7,714 bases of DNA, from NCBI GenBank assembly GCA_947169985.1, contig CAMVRW010000108.1, forward strand, positions 1-7,714, given 5' to 3'. A program made the translations under genes and the position numbers. The stretch is from an uncultured Butyrivibrio sp. (GTDB taxonomy: Bacteria; Bacillota; Clostridia; Lachnospirales; Lachnospiraceae). The notes under the pieces were generated by a model that did no database searches, had not been told where the DNA came from, and worked only from the letters and a program-made list of their open reading frames with translations. Below are positions 1-7,066 of this stretch, in pieces (the stretch's first letter is position 1; each line of letters opens with the position of its first letter).

Positions 1-1244
1 TCTTTACATAGTTCATACCCATTGTGCTCTGATCCCTGTTTCCAAATGTTGCAAACTTTCCTTTGACTGCCATATACAACCATGTCTGGTTTTAGCCCTT
101 TATTCTTTTCATGATTCCATTCCGCAGCCACTTTAGGGTATACAGACTGAAGGTCATTGAACCCTTTAAGAATCTGTCTTCCAGCGCAGTATGGGCAGTC
201 GGTTCCGTTGACCCTGTTTGCAGGCGTCGCCTGCCACGAGTGCCCCAGCCTGTCTTTCCACCATACCTTCTCACTGGAGCATCCGCTGGTTATGCTGTCG
301 GGGCTTATATGGTTCTTCTCCCTATCCCAGCTATCCATGAGCTCCGGATGCCTGCTTTCAAAGTCATTAAACCCTTTCAGCACCCTGCGGTCCGCACAAT
401 ATGGACACCCATATCCTCTATCTCTGAATCCGGGACTGGCATCATAGCTATGGCCTTTGGGGCACTTCCACCATACTGGTTTAGCAGCAGTCCTTGCGAC
501 CATATGGGGCTTCAGACCTTCATTCTTCTCGATGTCCCATTCATGTAGTATCTCCGCATGTGTTGTTTCAAGGTCATTCACTCCAATCACCACTACATTC
601 TGGGCACAATATGGGCAGTTACTCCTAGCAGCCCTGCTATAGACTGCCGCTTCCCAGCTATGTCCTTCCTTTTTGCATTTCCACCAGACCTTTCTCACTG
701 TTCCTGGTCCGACTTCCTCTGGAAGGATATCCCCATTCTTTTCATAATCCCATTCGTCAACAAAGGCATATCTCAATGTGACAATATCGTTGTAGCCAGG
801 CAGTATCTTATTGCCTGCGCAATATGGGCATTTTTCTCCCGAAGCCCTGTGGCTTACAGTTGTTTTCCATGAATGACCTTCGTGGCATGTCCACCATACC
901 TTAGCCTGTGAATACAGCGTGAAATCAGATGCAGTAAATGGCGAATTCTTCTCCTTATCAAACTGTGCTGCCAGTTCAGGCTTAACAGTTGCCAGATCAT
1001 TTATGCCCTTATGAGTCATGGCCTCCCGGCTTGCACATACTCCGCACTTATGCCCGGCGGTTCTGTGATAGACCGCTGTGTTCCATTCATTCCCACAGAT
1101 GCATTTCCACCACACTCTCTTACCAGAACCAGGCAATAACATGGACGGCTTAAGGTCACCATTCTTTTCATGGTCCCACTGGGCTGCAACCTCAGGATAA
1201 AGGGTTTCCAGGTCATTAACTCCCGGTATCAGTTTATTTGCCAT
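1..1244 (-). CDS. Multi-repeat zinc-ribbon (DUF4379-like, treble-clef) protein, 3' end outside window
   Basis: An open frame of 414 codons runs from ATG at 1244 off the left edge. It consists of tandem ~70-residue units, each with a GxNDL motif, a W-D-x-E-K-N motif, a VWWxC...GHSW motif and a CPYC pair. NDL motifs fall at residues 10, 82, 152, 223, 293 and 363. Cysteines of VWWKC and C-x2-C (for example 48/67/70, 120/139/142, 190/210/213) fit a zinc-binding treble clef. Unit 5 has Asp331 where the first Cys should be. Unit 6 matches only to about residue 397 and then loses the WWxC motif. The family is known in bacteria as arrays of zinc ribbons, sometimes fused to nuclease-like domains; its function is not established and no nuclease domain is visible here. 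The start overlaps the coiled-coil gene by 11 bp, with AAAGGGGG 10 bases upstream, so it is the last visible gene of the recombinase operon. A nucleic-acid-binding role is inferred. Confidence 0.85.
   Translation of the reverse strand, partial: MANKLIPGVNDLETLYPEVAAQWDHEKNGDLKPSMLLPGSGKRVWWKCICGNEWNTAVYHRTAGHKCGVCASREAMTHKGINDLATVKPELAAQFDKEKNSPFTASDFTLYSQAKVWWTCHEGHSWKTTVSHRASGEKCPYCAGNKILPGYNDIVTLRYAFVDEWDYEKNGDILPEEVGPGTVRKVWWKCKKEGHSWEAAVYSRAARSNCPYCAQNVVVIGVNDLETTHAEILHEWDIEKNEGLKPHMVARTAAKPVWWKCPKGHSYDASPGFRDRGYGCPYCADRRVLKGFNDFESRHPELMDSWDREKNHISPDSITSGCSSEKVWWKDRLGHSWQATPANRVNGTDCPYCAGRQILKGFNDLQSVYPKVAAEWNHEKNKGLKPDMVVYGSQRKVCNIWKQGSEHNGYELCK
54..1217 (-). repeat. Six tandem ~210-bp coding repeats (zinc-ribbon units)
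   Basis: The NDL motif starts at nucleotides 1217, 1001, 791, 578, 368 and 158 on the minus strand, giving a spacing of 72, 70, 71, 70 and 70 codons. The repeats are clear at protein level but diverged at DNA level, so this is an old domain duplication and not a recent DNA expansion. The sixth unit is incomplete and stops matching near base 54-56. Confidence 0.8.
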
Positions 1245-1983
1245 CAGCCATTATCCCCCTTTCCAGGTCTGCCTCCAGCTGTTCTTTCCAGCCAAGCTTC
1301 TTTTTAGCCATGCCCTGAACTCCGTCAAATGCCGAAGGAATTGCCCCGTCTATAAGCTTTCCGAAAGCATCTTCATTTACTGCATTGTTCTCAGGCACAG
1401 GAACTTTGCCCTTGCTGTTCTGGCGCAGGATCTCATTTGCAAGGTTCGGATACAGGTATATCCTGAGCATCTTTCTCAGGTACATGTTTTCTTTCTTAAG
1501 AGAATTCATTTCCGAAACCGTGCTCTTCATGTCTGACCTTGCCTGTTCACCCTCCTTCTCAAGGGCAGCTATCTTCCTCTCAAGAGAAGTCTTTTCCTTC
1601 ATAAAACGCTGATCCCTACTGATAAGCGACTGGGTATAGTCATATGTGCTCCTCCAGTATTCATCCACTTCAGTAAGGTATTTTATGATGTCATCCGTTG
1701 TCCTGCATTTCTTAAGAAATCCCTCTATATCAAGATTTCTGTAACCAAGGGCCTGCTCACTTTCATTAACAAGCTCGGCCATCTCCGACAGTTCTTCTAT
1801 CCTTTTTCTTACGCTTTCATCTCGTTTGAAATCATAAGCCTTGGCCGTCATTCCCTTGCCTTTCGCAAATGCCTCCAGGTTACTGAACTTAAGCCGTCTG
1901 GGATCTCCGTATCCTTCTGTTTCATAAAATTCATCCACTATCATCACAAGATCCTGTGAACTGTTTTTCTTTGGTCTCCCCAT
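1234..1983 (-). CDS. TnpC-like coiled-coil accessory protein of the recombinase operon
   Basis: This 249-aa protein starts at an ATG sharing one base with the preceding stop (TGATG), with GGGAGG 7 bases upstream. The N-terminus is MGRPKKNSS, an AT-hook-like basic stretch, followed by a small basic region with YDFKRDESVRKRIEEL around residues 50-65. Residues about 125-172 are a heptad-type coiled coil rich in K, E, L and S (MKEKTSLERKIAALEKE onward). No catalytic motif is seen. In Tn554-type elements the gene after the two recombinases, TnpC, is a small coiled-coil DNA-binding accessory protein that affects transposition frequency and orientation. This protein has the same position and general architecture but is about twice as long. 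Equivalence to TnpC is therefore inference from context. It is translationally coupled to its neighbours on both sides. Confidence 0.7.
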   Translation of the reverse strand: MGRPKKNSSQDLVMIVDEFYETEGYGDPRRLKFSNLEAFAKGKGMTAKAYDFKRDESVRKRIEELSEMAELVNESEQALGYRNLDIEGFLKKCRTTDDIIKYLTEVDEYWRSTYDYTQSLISRDQRFMKEKTSLERKIAALEKEGEQARSDMKSTVSEMNSLKKENMYLRKMLRIYLYPNLANEILRQNSKGKVPVPENNAVNEDAFGKLIDGAIPSAFDGVQGMAKKKLGWKEQLEADLERGIMADGK

Positions 1984-3533
1984 CAGCGTTCCTCCCTGTA
2001 CTTTCTTGACAGCAGACTTCCATAATGGTCTGCGCTTCCACGAAGCCTGAGTATCGCGGAGTCAATGTCCTCTTTATATCCCAGGCTTTTTCTCACAAGT
2101 TCTATCATCTGCATAAGATAGATACCATCTGCATTTACAGCTTCTTTTGCTTCTTTCTGCAGCTTTATCTGAAGGCCTTTTCTGTCGGCATAAAAGTATC
2201 TGCACTGTCTGCATTCACCTATGCTGCCTCCGGGATGATAGCAGCCCACGCAGTCACCCACATCGCCTGCGAGCATCCTTTTGCTTGTACACCAGCCATC
2301 AGCCACTCTCAGTCTGTCTTCCGGAAGGCTCAGATAATACTTCCTGTCACCGGTAAGTCCCGATCTGTTAGTATGTCCATGAAACTTTTCATAGACAATG
2401 CTCTCAACAACGCCTGAAAGATTCGCATAATAATTCGAGCTGATATTGATATCCTCATGTCCCGCAAGCTCCCTGCAGATAACAGGAGAGCCTCCTGAAA
2501 GTATCAGGTTTATCATGGCCAGATGTCTTGTATCGCCAAGATTTATCGGATACTCCTCATCCCCCATAATGTCCCTGCAGAATCTGCTGAGCCTCAGTTT
2601 CATCTGTCCATACGTGAAATATCCTCTTGGTGTTGGCCCCATTGATACCAGCAGCGTATCCAAAAGCGGACGTGATACTATTTCTGTCCTCTTCTTGTAA
2701 CCCTCTATTTCCGCATACATCCATCCGGGAATTTCATACGTGAAGATTTCAAAATCCTCCCTAACCTTGTACCCGCGCCTTCTGATTCCTTTCTTGCTTG
2801 TGGTACGCCTGATGCGGATAAATGTCTTACCATTCTCTTCTGTAATGCAGTCATAAGGAGTCATCAGGAATTCCGTGGCTCTAAGCGGCAATATGTTTGT
2901 AAGGTTCCACCAGAAAAAGACAGGGAAATAGAACATCTTGTCATCCTCGTCGGCAATCTTCCAGAAATCCTTCATCCTTCTGTCAAACTCCAGATAATTC
3001 TTGAAGCCTGAAAGGTCTCTTGCCTTGGTGTTTCCAAGCTTCACAGTCCTTGCTTCCAGCTCTTCTATGACAGAGTCCCGAAGCTCGTTGCTGTCAGGTA
3101 TCAGCGACAGGAACCTAGCAAGATGCTGGGTCTCTTTATCATCCATTTCTGCCCCCACATTCTCCAAGTCACAGACAGCAGCTTTCTTTATTTCCCCGAT
3201 TATCTGCTGGAGCCTTAAAAGCCCTATTGTTCCAAGCTGCAGGAGCACATATGACTTCATATAGTCTCCAAAGCATGAAGCCGTGCATCCCACCCATTCG
3301 CGGGCATTTTTCTCATATGCCGTATGTGAAAACCTGAAATCAAACTGGACAAGCCTGAGTTCATCCGTAAGCATCCATACATCATCTTCAAAGCTGCAGC
3401 CTTTGATAACACCCTTCTTCTCATAAGTTCCAAACCGCTCCATGGCAGTACTTTTTGTAGCATCATCAAGCTTTTTTATCGGTAGCCTTCTCTCGAAGCC
3501 GTCGAACATTTCAGCTCCTGTCATCAGTTCCAT
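1983..3533 (-). CDS. Third tyrosine recombinase (phage integrase family) with C-terminal cysteine cluster
   Basis: Starting at the ATG at 3533, which has AAAGGGGG 7 bases upstream, the protein is 516 aa; a longer reading from TTG at 3554 would lack a ribosome site. The catalytic domain lies in the middle. Arg218 is in ILPLRATEF, the beta-hairpin lysines are 247/248 in TTSKKGIRR, and box II reads GDTRH, with Gly333 in the usual His place and Arg336 retained. Next come His359 in LAGHED and the nucleophile candidate Tyr368 (nine residues after that His, in SSNYYANL). After the catalytic domain there is C415 and then C428-x2-C431-x9-C441-x2-C444, a likely zinc knuckle. The gene overlaps the second recombinase by 23 bp and the coiled-coil gene by 1 bp. 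It corresponds to the third member of a recombinase-in-trio set. It probably acts with the other two in DNA strand exchange; whether it is active or structural cannot be told from the sequence. Confidence 0.85.
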   Translation of the reverse strand: MELMTGAEMFDGFERRLPIKKLDDATKSTAMERFGTYEKKGVIKGCSFEDDVWMLTDELRLVQFDFRFSHTAYEKNAREWVGCTASCFGDYMKSYVLLQLGTIGLLRLQQIIGEIKKAAVCDLENVGAEMDDKETQHLARFLSLIPDSNELRDSVIEELEARTVKLGNTKARDLSGFKNYLEFDRRMKDFWKIADEDDKMFYFPVFFWWNLTNILPLRATEFLMTPYDCITEENGKTFIRIRRTTSKKGIRRRGYKVREDFEIFTYEIPGWMYAEIEGYKKRTEIVSRPLLDTLLVSMGPTPRGYFTYGQMKLRLSRFCRDIMGDEEYPINLGDTRHLAMINLILSGGSPVICRELAGHEDINISSNYYANLSGVVESIVYEKFHGHTNRSGLTGDRKYYLSLPEDRLRVADGWCTSKRMLAGDVGDCVGCYHPGGSIGECRQCRYFYADRKGLQIKLQKEAKEAVNADGIYLMQMIELVRKSLGYKEDIDSAILRLRGSADHYGSLLSRKYREER

Positions 3534-5382
3534 TGCGCATCCCCCTTTCAACAACTTCTTTCAAAACCTCCATCTCGGCATCAGGATAAAGCATCTCCAT
3601 ACTTGAAAGGATCTGCATTATTGATGGTATGACATAGTGCTTCAGTATCCCCCTGGCTCTACCTGCATCTGCATCTTCAGAACATGCAGTCACACGGAGC
3701 CTTGAATACTCCCTCACCAGCAGTTCAAGCGCTGACTTCGTATATATCTCGAAGCCGCATCCAAGACAGCAGTCCCTTCCGGGACAGATACAGTTAAGTC
3801 CTGCCGCTGTTCTTAAACACATGCATTCATCCTGCTTTGATGGTGCCGCAGCTGATGCTATCCTGTGAAGTGTCTGTGGCAGCGCGTTTTCTTTCCCTCC
3901 TGCTTCAGCAAGTGTGCTCTCAACTATGTCCCCGGCTCTTGCGTATGATACAGCAACGCTTTCCGCAACAGCCTCTATCTGCCATGCATCAAGCCCAACT
4001 TCTCTTATCAGCTTTGTCTGATCTGATACGCCCAGTGCCTTATATTCCCTGCCTTTATACATTTCAAGCAGCATCGACGGGACAAATCCAAAGACTCCCC
4101 TTTCAAACATTTCCATCAGGATAAACTCCGGGCTGTACCCGGTGAAATTTGCATCCCTGAGGTATACATCCGTAATCTCTGGCAGTGTCCCAATTCCGCC
4201 TTTATGGCTTCTTGCAAGTGCGGCTAGCATATATCCCTTTGCCCTGCTTTCATCATCGGCATCTGCCACAGCCTCAATCCCCTGAAGATAAGCCTTATTT
4301 GCCCGCCTGGATCTGAAATTTCTGAACCCGAGGGCATCTGCAAAGTCGTCCCCAAAGAAACTGATAATGTTCCTGATAGTAAAGTCCGTCCTGACAAACG
4401 GTTCTCCATCCTCATGAAATGAAAGTGCTATAGCCATGATGAACCCCAGCGGCTCCATAAGGCTTTCCGGTATAAAGAATTTGATCTCCGGAACAAGCCC
4501 ATGCTTTTTTGTCTTATTTGGGACAGAAGACCTCATGTGACATCTGTACTGGACTTCAAATGCTATTTTCTTTCCATCTGATACAGTAAAAGTGCCTTCA
4601 GATATCCTCCTGCGTATCTCTTCTCCGCTGTATGGCAGAGACGGAACCGGGAGTCTGAGCATGTCAGTAGTCCTGAGCGCGCAAATGAAATGAAGCGCTG
4701 TAAACAGCCAAAGTTCTGCCCATCTTTCATTTTCAAGAGCCTTTTCCACCAGCCTGTTATCTGCCCACGATTCCTCATTCAGGACGATATAAGCCATGAG
4801 TGCAAAACCTTCTATCCCATACGCAGTGTTATCCGGCTTCACTATCTGATGGCTCTTGAATGAATACTTCCATGGGGAAAACGCCTCCCCGTCAGCTTCA
4901 TAGTTCAGGAATCCTGCAAAAAACTTCATGTTGATAAGCTGCAGTTCTTCATAAGAATCTGTAATCAGCTCCTTTATCTCATCATCACTGTATTCATCTA
5001 GTTCCTTGGTCATGGACGCCAACAGTACATCTAGCACTATCCACTGAGACCTGTCTGTCTTTTTTCCGGCAACATATTTTCTGAACCTGGACGCTGTCCT
5101 CGGATAACGTTCTTCCAATAGTCCAAGCAGAATTTCTCTCTTCTGGGTATCACTCTTCCTGTATGAAAGAAGCCATATATCCAGCCGCTTTTCCAGCTCT
5201 TCATTCATAGTGACTGTGGAACAACCATCATCATCTTCCGTAAGTGTTCCGAACCAATCATTACCCTCAAGAAATTCATAAAGTTCATCAGTATCGCGTG
5301 GTTTATCACGGTATTCAGAATCAAGTTCTTCTGCCCTGTTCTTTACTATTTCAATGAATCCCGCCATGTCATAGCTTGCCAT
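3511..5382 (-). CDS. TnpB-like tyrosine recombinase with cysteine-rich C-terminus
   Basis: The ATG at 5382 has AGGGGG 8 bases upstream and gives 623 aa; a GTG at 5391 would overlap that ribosome site. The length is close to the ~630 aa known for Tn554 TnpB. Catalytic-domain landmarks are Arg237 in FICALRTTDML, lysines 290-293 in NKTKK, a box II reading FRNFRSRR in which the usual His is Arg354 and the Arg is Arg357, His393 in LARSHKGG, and Tyr407 in TDVYLRD. Residues 520-542 hold seven cysteines (CMC, CIC, CC and C), a probable metal-binding cluster, followed by a helical tail. It overlaps the upstream recombinase by 14 bp and the downstream one by 23 bp, so the three are translated as a coupled set. 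The family works as site-specific DNA breakage and joining enzymes. The box II substitution may mean altered activity or a supporting role. Confidence 0.85.
   Translation of the reverse strand: MASYDMAGFIEIVKNRAEELDSEYRDKPRDTDELYEFLEGNDWFGTLTEDDDGCSTVTMNEELEKRLDIWLLSYRKSDTQKREILLGLLEERYPRTASRFRKYVAGKKTDRSQWIVLDVLLASMTKELDEYSDDEIKELITDSYEELQLINMKFFAGFLNYEADGEAFSPWKYSFKSHQIVKPDNTAYGIEGFALMAYIVLNEESWADNRLVEKALENERWAELWLFTALHFICALRTTDMLRLPVPSLPYSGEEIRRRISEGTFTVSDGKKIAFEVQYRCHMRSSVPNKTKKHGLVPEIKFFIPESLMEPLGFIMAIALSFHEDGEPFVRTDFTIRNIISFFGDDFADALGFRNFRSRRANKAYLQGIEAVADADDESRAKGYMLAALARSHKGGIGTLPEITDVYLRDANFTGYSPEFILMEMFERGVFGFVPSMLLEMYKGREYKALGVSDQTKLIREVGLDAWQIEAVAESVAVSYARAGDIVESTLAEAGGKENALPQTLHRIASAAAPSKQDECMCLRTAAGLNCICPGRDCCLGCGFEIYTKSALELLVREYSRLRVTACSEDADAGRARGILKHYVIPSIMQILSSMEMLYPDAEMEVLKEVVERGMRNGTDDRS
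3541..3548 (-). promoter_or_regulatory. Ribosome binding site deciding the start of the third recombinase
   Basis: AAAGGGGG lies 7 bases before the ATG at 3533 and within the last codons of the preceding gene. The TTG codons further upstream have no such site. Confidence 0.7.
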
Positions 5383-6682
5383 ACAGCTCACCCCCTAACA
5401 TGATCAGGATCTCTGTAAGAGTCTCATTAGTATGCTTTAAAGCCTTGGTCAGCTCACCTTTGTTCTGCATGTAATTAAATGCAGACTCAGGATTCTTGTC
5501 CCCTCTCCAGAACTGGATGTCGCCAATTTCCTTATTTCTAAGAACAAGCTGTACTGTAAACCAGTGTCTGAGGCAATGGGTACTGAGGTCATTCTCATAA
5601 AGCAGCTGTCCGTAAATCCTAAGTTCAGGATCACTGCTCTTCATGAGTTCCGGTCGTAGATGGTTATTTACAAGATCCTTGAATTTCTGTCTGTAGCTTT
5701 CATAGGACATAGCCATACCATCCCTGTTTACAAACATCGGAGCATAATCCTCTTCGAATGAAACTCCTGCAAGATACTGCTTATGAAGCCTGTATGCTTC
5801 GCAGAAAGTTGCTATGAACTCCGGATATACTCTCTGTATGCGGGTTCTTTTTATAAGTCCTACTTCAGCACCATCACTCCTAAGTGCCAGTTCTCTCCTT
5901 AAATCGATTGCAGCTTCAGTGACCTGTCCGCCGATTTCGGTGAAAGTAATCCCAGGTCCATATGGGCTGCCTTCCTGTCTGACATTCATCGCTTCACTGG
6001 CTCTTAGTCCTGCAAATGCCTGTAAGCACAACGCAAAGGCTATATCCGGTGCATACCTGAATGCCATAGGTATCAGTATCTCCACTGCCTTTGTCGGAAT
6101 GTCCCTGAATATAACCTTTTCATCATTTATGACCGTAGCCTTAAAGTCAGGAATCAGCTTTTTCACAGGCTTGCCGCCCTTTGTATAGATCAGCTTTTCC
6201 TCATAAAGATCCTTCTTTTTGACCTTCATATACCCTGCATATTTCCTGTTTGAAGCAAGGCTGACCATGAACGCTGTCACTACCGAGATACATCTCTCGA
6301 CCCTCTCAGCACATCTGTGACTGCCATCAGACATAGGCTCAAGTCCATAGTCGTTAAAAAAAGAAGCCAGCATATCTTTGGTAATATCAAAAACATGTCT
6401 GACTCCAAACTCACCACCGTGATCAACCAGAACATAGTTCAGCATCATCACAATGAAATACATTTTCCCCTCTGGATTTGATTCCAGCGGAATGGTGGTA
6501 CGTTTGTCGTAAGCACCTGAGTACTCATGAAGTCTAGTGAATCTGACGATCACGCCATACCCATTCTTCAGAACTATGAAGGATCTGTTAAACAACAGTC
6601 CATCAGGTGTTACGTTCCGGACTGAATACACAGCATACCTCAGCTGTTTCTCCGGAGGGTAAATCTCTACTAAATCACCCAT
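5369..6682 (-). CDS. TnpA-like tyrosine recombinase with a canonical catalytic set
   Basis: This 437-aa protein has ATG at 6682 and AAAGGAG 8 bases upstream. An N-terminal SAM-like DNA-binding region (about 85-190) precedes the catalytic domain. Arg227 lies in FAGLRASEA, Lys278 in LIKRTRIQ, the box II motif HCLRH gives His369 and Arg372, Trp392 takes the His/Trp position in FWRGDKNPES, and Tyr404 lies in AFNYMQ. All catalytic positions (R-K-H-R-W-Y) are therefore present, and this is the member of the trio most clearly predicted to be active. It is the promoter-proximal gene of the operon and overlaps the next gene by 14 bp. Tn554 TnpA is about 361 aa, so this one is longer at the N-terminus. 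Family membership is secure; assignment as TnpA or RitA type rests on order and context. Confidence 0.9.
   Translation of the reverse strand: MGDLVEIYPPEKQLRYAVYSVRNVTPDGLLFNRSFIVLKNGYGVIVRFTRLHEYSGAYDKRTTIPLESNPEGKMYFIVMMLNYVLVDHGGEFGVRHVFDITKDMLASFFNDYGLEPMSDGSHRCAERVERCISVVTAFMVSLASNRKYAGYMKVKKKDLYEEKLIYTKGGKPVKKLIPDFKATVINDEKVIFRDIPTKAVEILIPMAFRYAPDIAFALCLQAFAGLRASEAMNVRQEGSPYGPGITFTEIGGQVTEAAIDLRRELALRSDGAEVGLIKRTRIQRVYPEFIATFCEAYRLHKQYLAGVSFEEDYAPMFVNRDGMAMSYESYRQKFKDLVNNHLRPELMKSSDPELRIYGQLLYENDLSTHCLRHWFTVQLVLRNKEIGDIQFWRGDKNPESAFNYMQNKGELTKALKHTNETLTEILIMLGGELYGKL
5391..5396 (-). promoter_or_regulatory. Ribosome binding site deciding the start of the second recombinase
   Basis: AGGGGG lies 8 bases before the ATG at 5382 and inside the end of the upstream gene. 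It makes the ATG, not the GTG at 5391, the likely start. Confidence 0.7.
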
Positions 6683-6724
6683 CTGTGATTCTCCTTTCTG
6701 CTACCCATTTAGGGCGCAAAAAAG

Positions 6725-6754
6725 AGTATACCCGACTAAAGTATGAACAAAACC
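6725..6754 (-). promoter_or_regulatory. Candidate promoter of the recombinase operon
   Basis: A TATACT -10 box on the minus strand (6730-6725) lies about 43 bases before the first ATG. The -35 region (6747-6754, GTTTTG/TTTTGT) is a poor match to TTGACA and falls inside an inverted repeat and a TGAACA box. A weak promoter that can be repressed by a bound recombinase or regulator would fit. Confidence 0.4.
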
Positions 6755-6879
6755 TGCTATAATGGTTTTGAACAATACTCCATTTGTTCATTCTTTATTT
6801 TGTTCACTTTGAAAATGTGGGACAAAACTCGATAACGCCAGATATAATCAGCGTTCACAGATTTATGATGATTTGTTCA
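6744..6879. repeat. Cluster of five TGAACA/TGTTCA boxes with an embedded inverted repeat
   Basis: TGAACA occurs at 6744-6749 and 6769-6774; its complement TGTTCA occurs at 6785-6790, 6801-6806 and 6874-6879. TGAACAAAA (6744-6752) is a perfect 9-bp inverted partner of TTTTGTTCA (6798-6806). CAAAACC (6748-6754) and GGTTTTG (6764-6770) form a 7-bp stem around a 9-nt loop. Tyrosine recombinase elements commonly carry short repeated binding sites next to the first recombinase gene and the element end. That role is inferred here. Confidence 0.55.
6755..6763 (+). promoter_or_regulatory. Possible extended -10 promoter element, rightward
   Basis: TGCTATAAT is a perfect extended -10 (TGnTATAAT) facing away from the recombinase operon, sitting exactly in the loop of the CAAAACC/GGTTTTG inverted repeat. 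No good -35 box is visible around 6735-6740, and no convincing gene follows, so it may be chance in AT-rich DNA. Confidence 0.25.
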
Positions 6880-6925
6880 GAAATTTTTGCAAAAATGCTT
6901 GTTTCGCCCAAAAATCCAGCTTCAT
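6863..6925 (-). CDS. Possible 20-residue peptide upstream of the recombinase operon
   Basis: ATG at 6925 is preceded by AAGGA (6936-6932) with a 6-base gap and opens 20 codons ending in TAA. The peptide begins MKLDFWAKQAF and is amphipathic, with alternating lysines and large hydrophobic residues (Phe, Leu, Trp). It could be a leader peptide or small toxin-like peptide, or simply chance. There is no homology that I recognise. It lies in the AT-rich spacer, about 180 bases before the first recombinase. Confidence 0.15.
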   Translation of the reverse strand: MKLDFWAKQAFLQKFLNKSS

Positions 6926-7030
6926 ACTACATCCTTCATATACGCTCTACTTCAATAAACATACTTCATCCGACCATAGAATCTTCGGACTACTCTCCTT
7001 TCTTTGATTGAAAACAATTAGTGGTTTCGA

Positions 7031-7066
7031 TATGCTCCGCTTCATGTGCACCTGCTTTAGAGCATA
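7031..7066. repeat. Seven-bp perfect inverted repeat
   Basis: TATGCTC (7031-7037) and GAGCATA (7060-7066) are exact inverted copies separated by 22 bases that contain the palindrome GTGCAC. One arm overlaps the T-tract end of the adjacent minus-strand terminator. It has no T-run of its own on either strand, so it is not a terminator by itself. A binding or recombination site is possible. Confidence 0.4.

Noticed and set aside
111..872. Plus-strand open frames opposite the zinc-ribbon gene
   Set aside because: They are opposite-strand shadows of the repeated zinc-ribbon codons, with no ribosome sites and sequences that repeat with the unit period.
1016..1216. Minus-strand 66-codon frame inside the zinc-ribbon gene
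   Set aside because: It is out of frame with the clear zinc-ribbon reading and has no domain or ribosome site.
158..1217. Regular ~210-bp periodicity considered as CRISPR or satellite DNA
   Set aside because: The period is protein-level domain repetition; DNA identity between units is too low and there are no short identical repeats with spacers.
5383..5391. GTG start at 5391 for the second recombinase
   Set aside because: It would overlap its own ribosome site; the ATG at 5382 has AGGGGG at the right distance.
6784..7011. Plus-strand 75-codon frame in the spacer
   Set aside because: It begins with TTG, has no ribosome site, covers the TGTTCA boxes, and its translation has no recognisable features.
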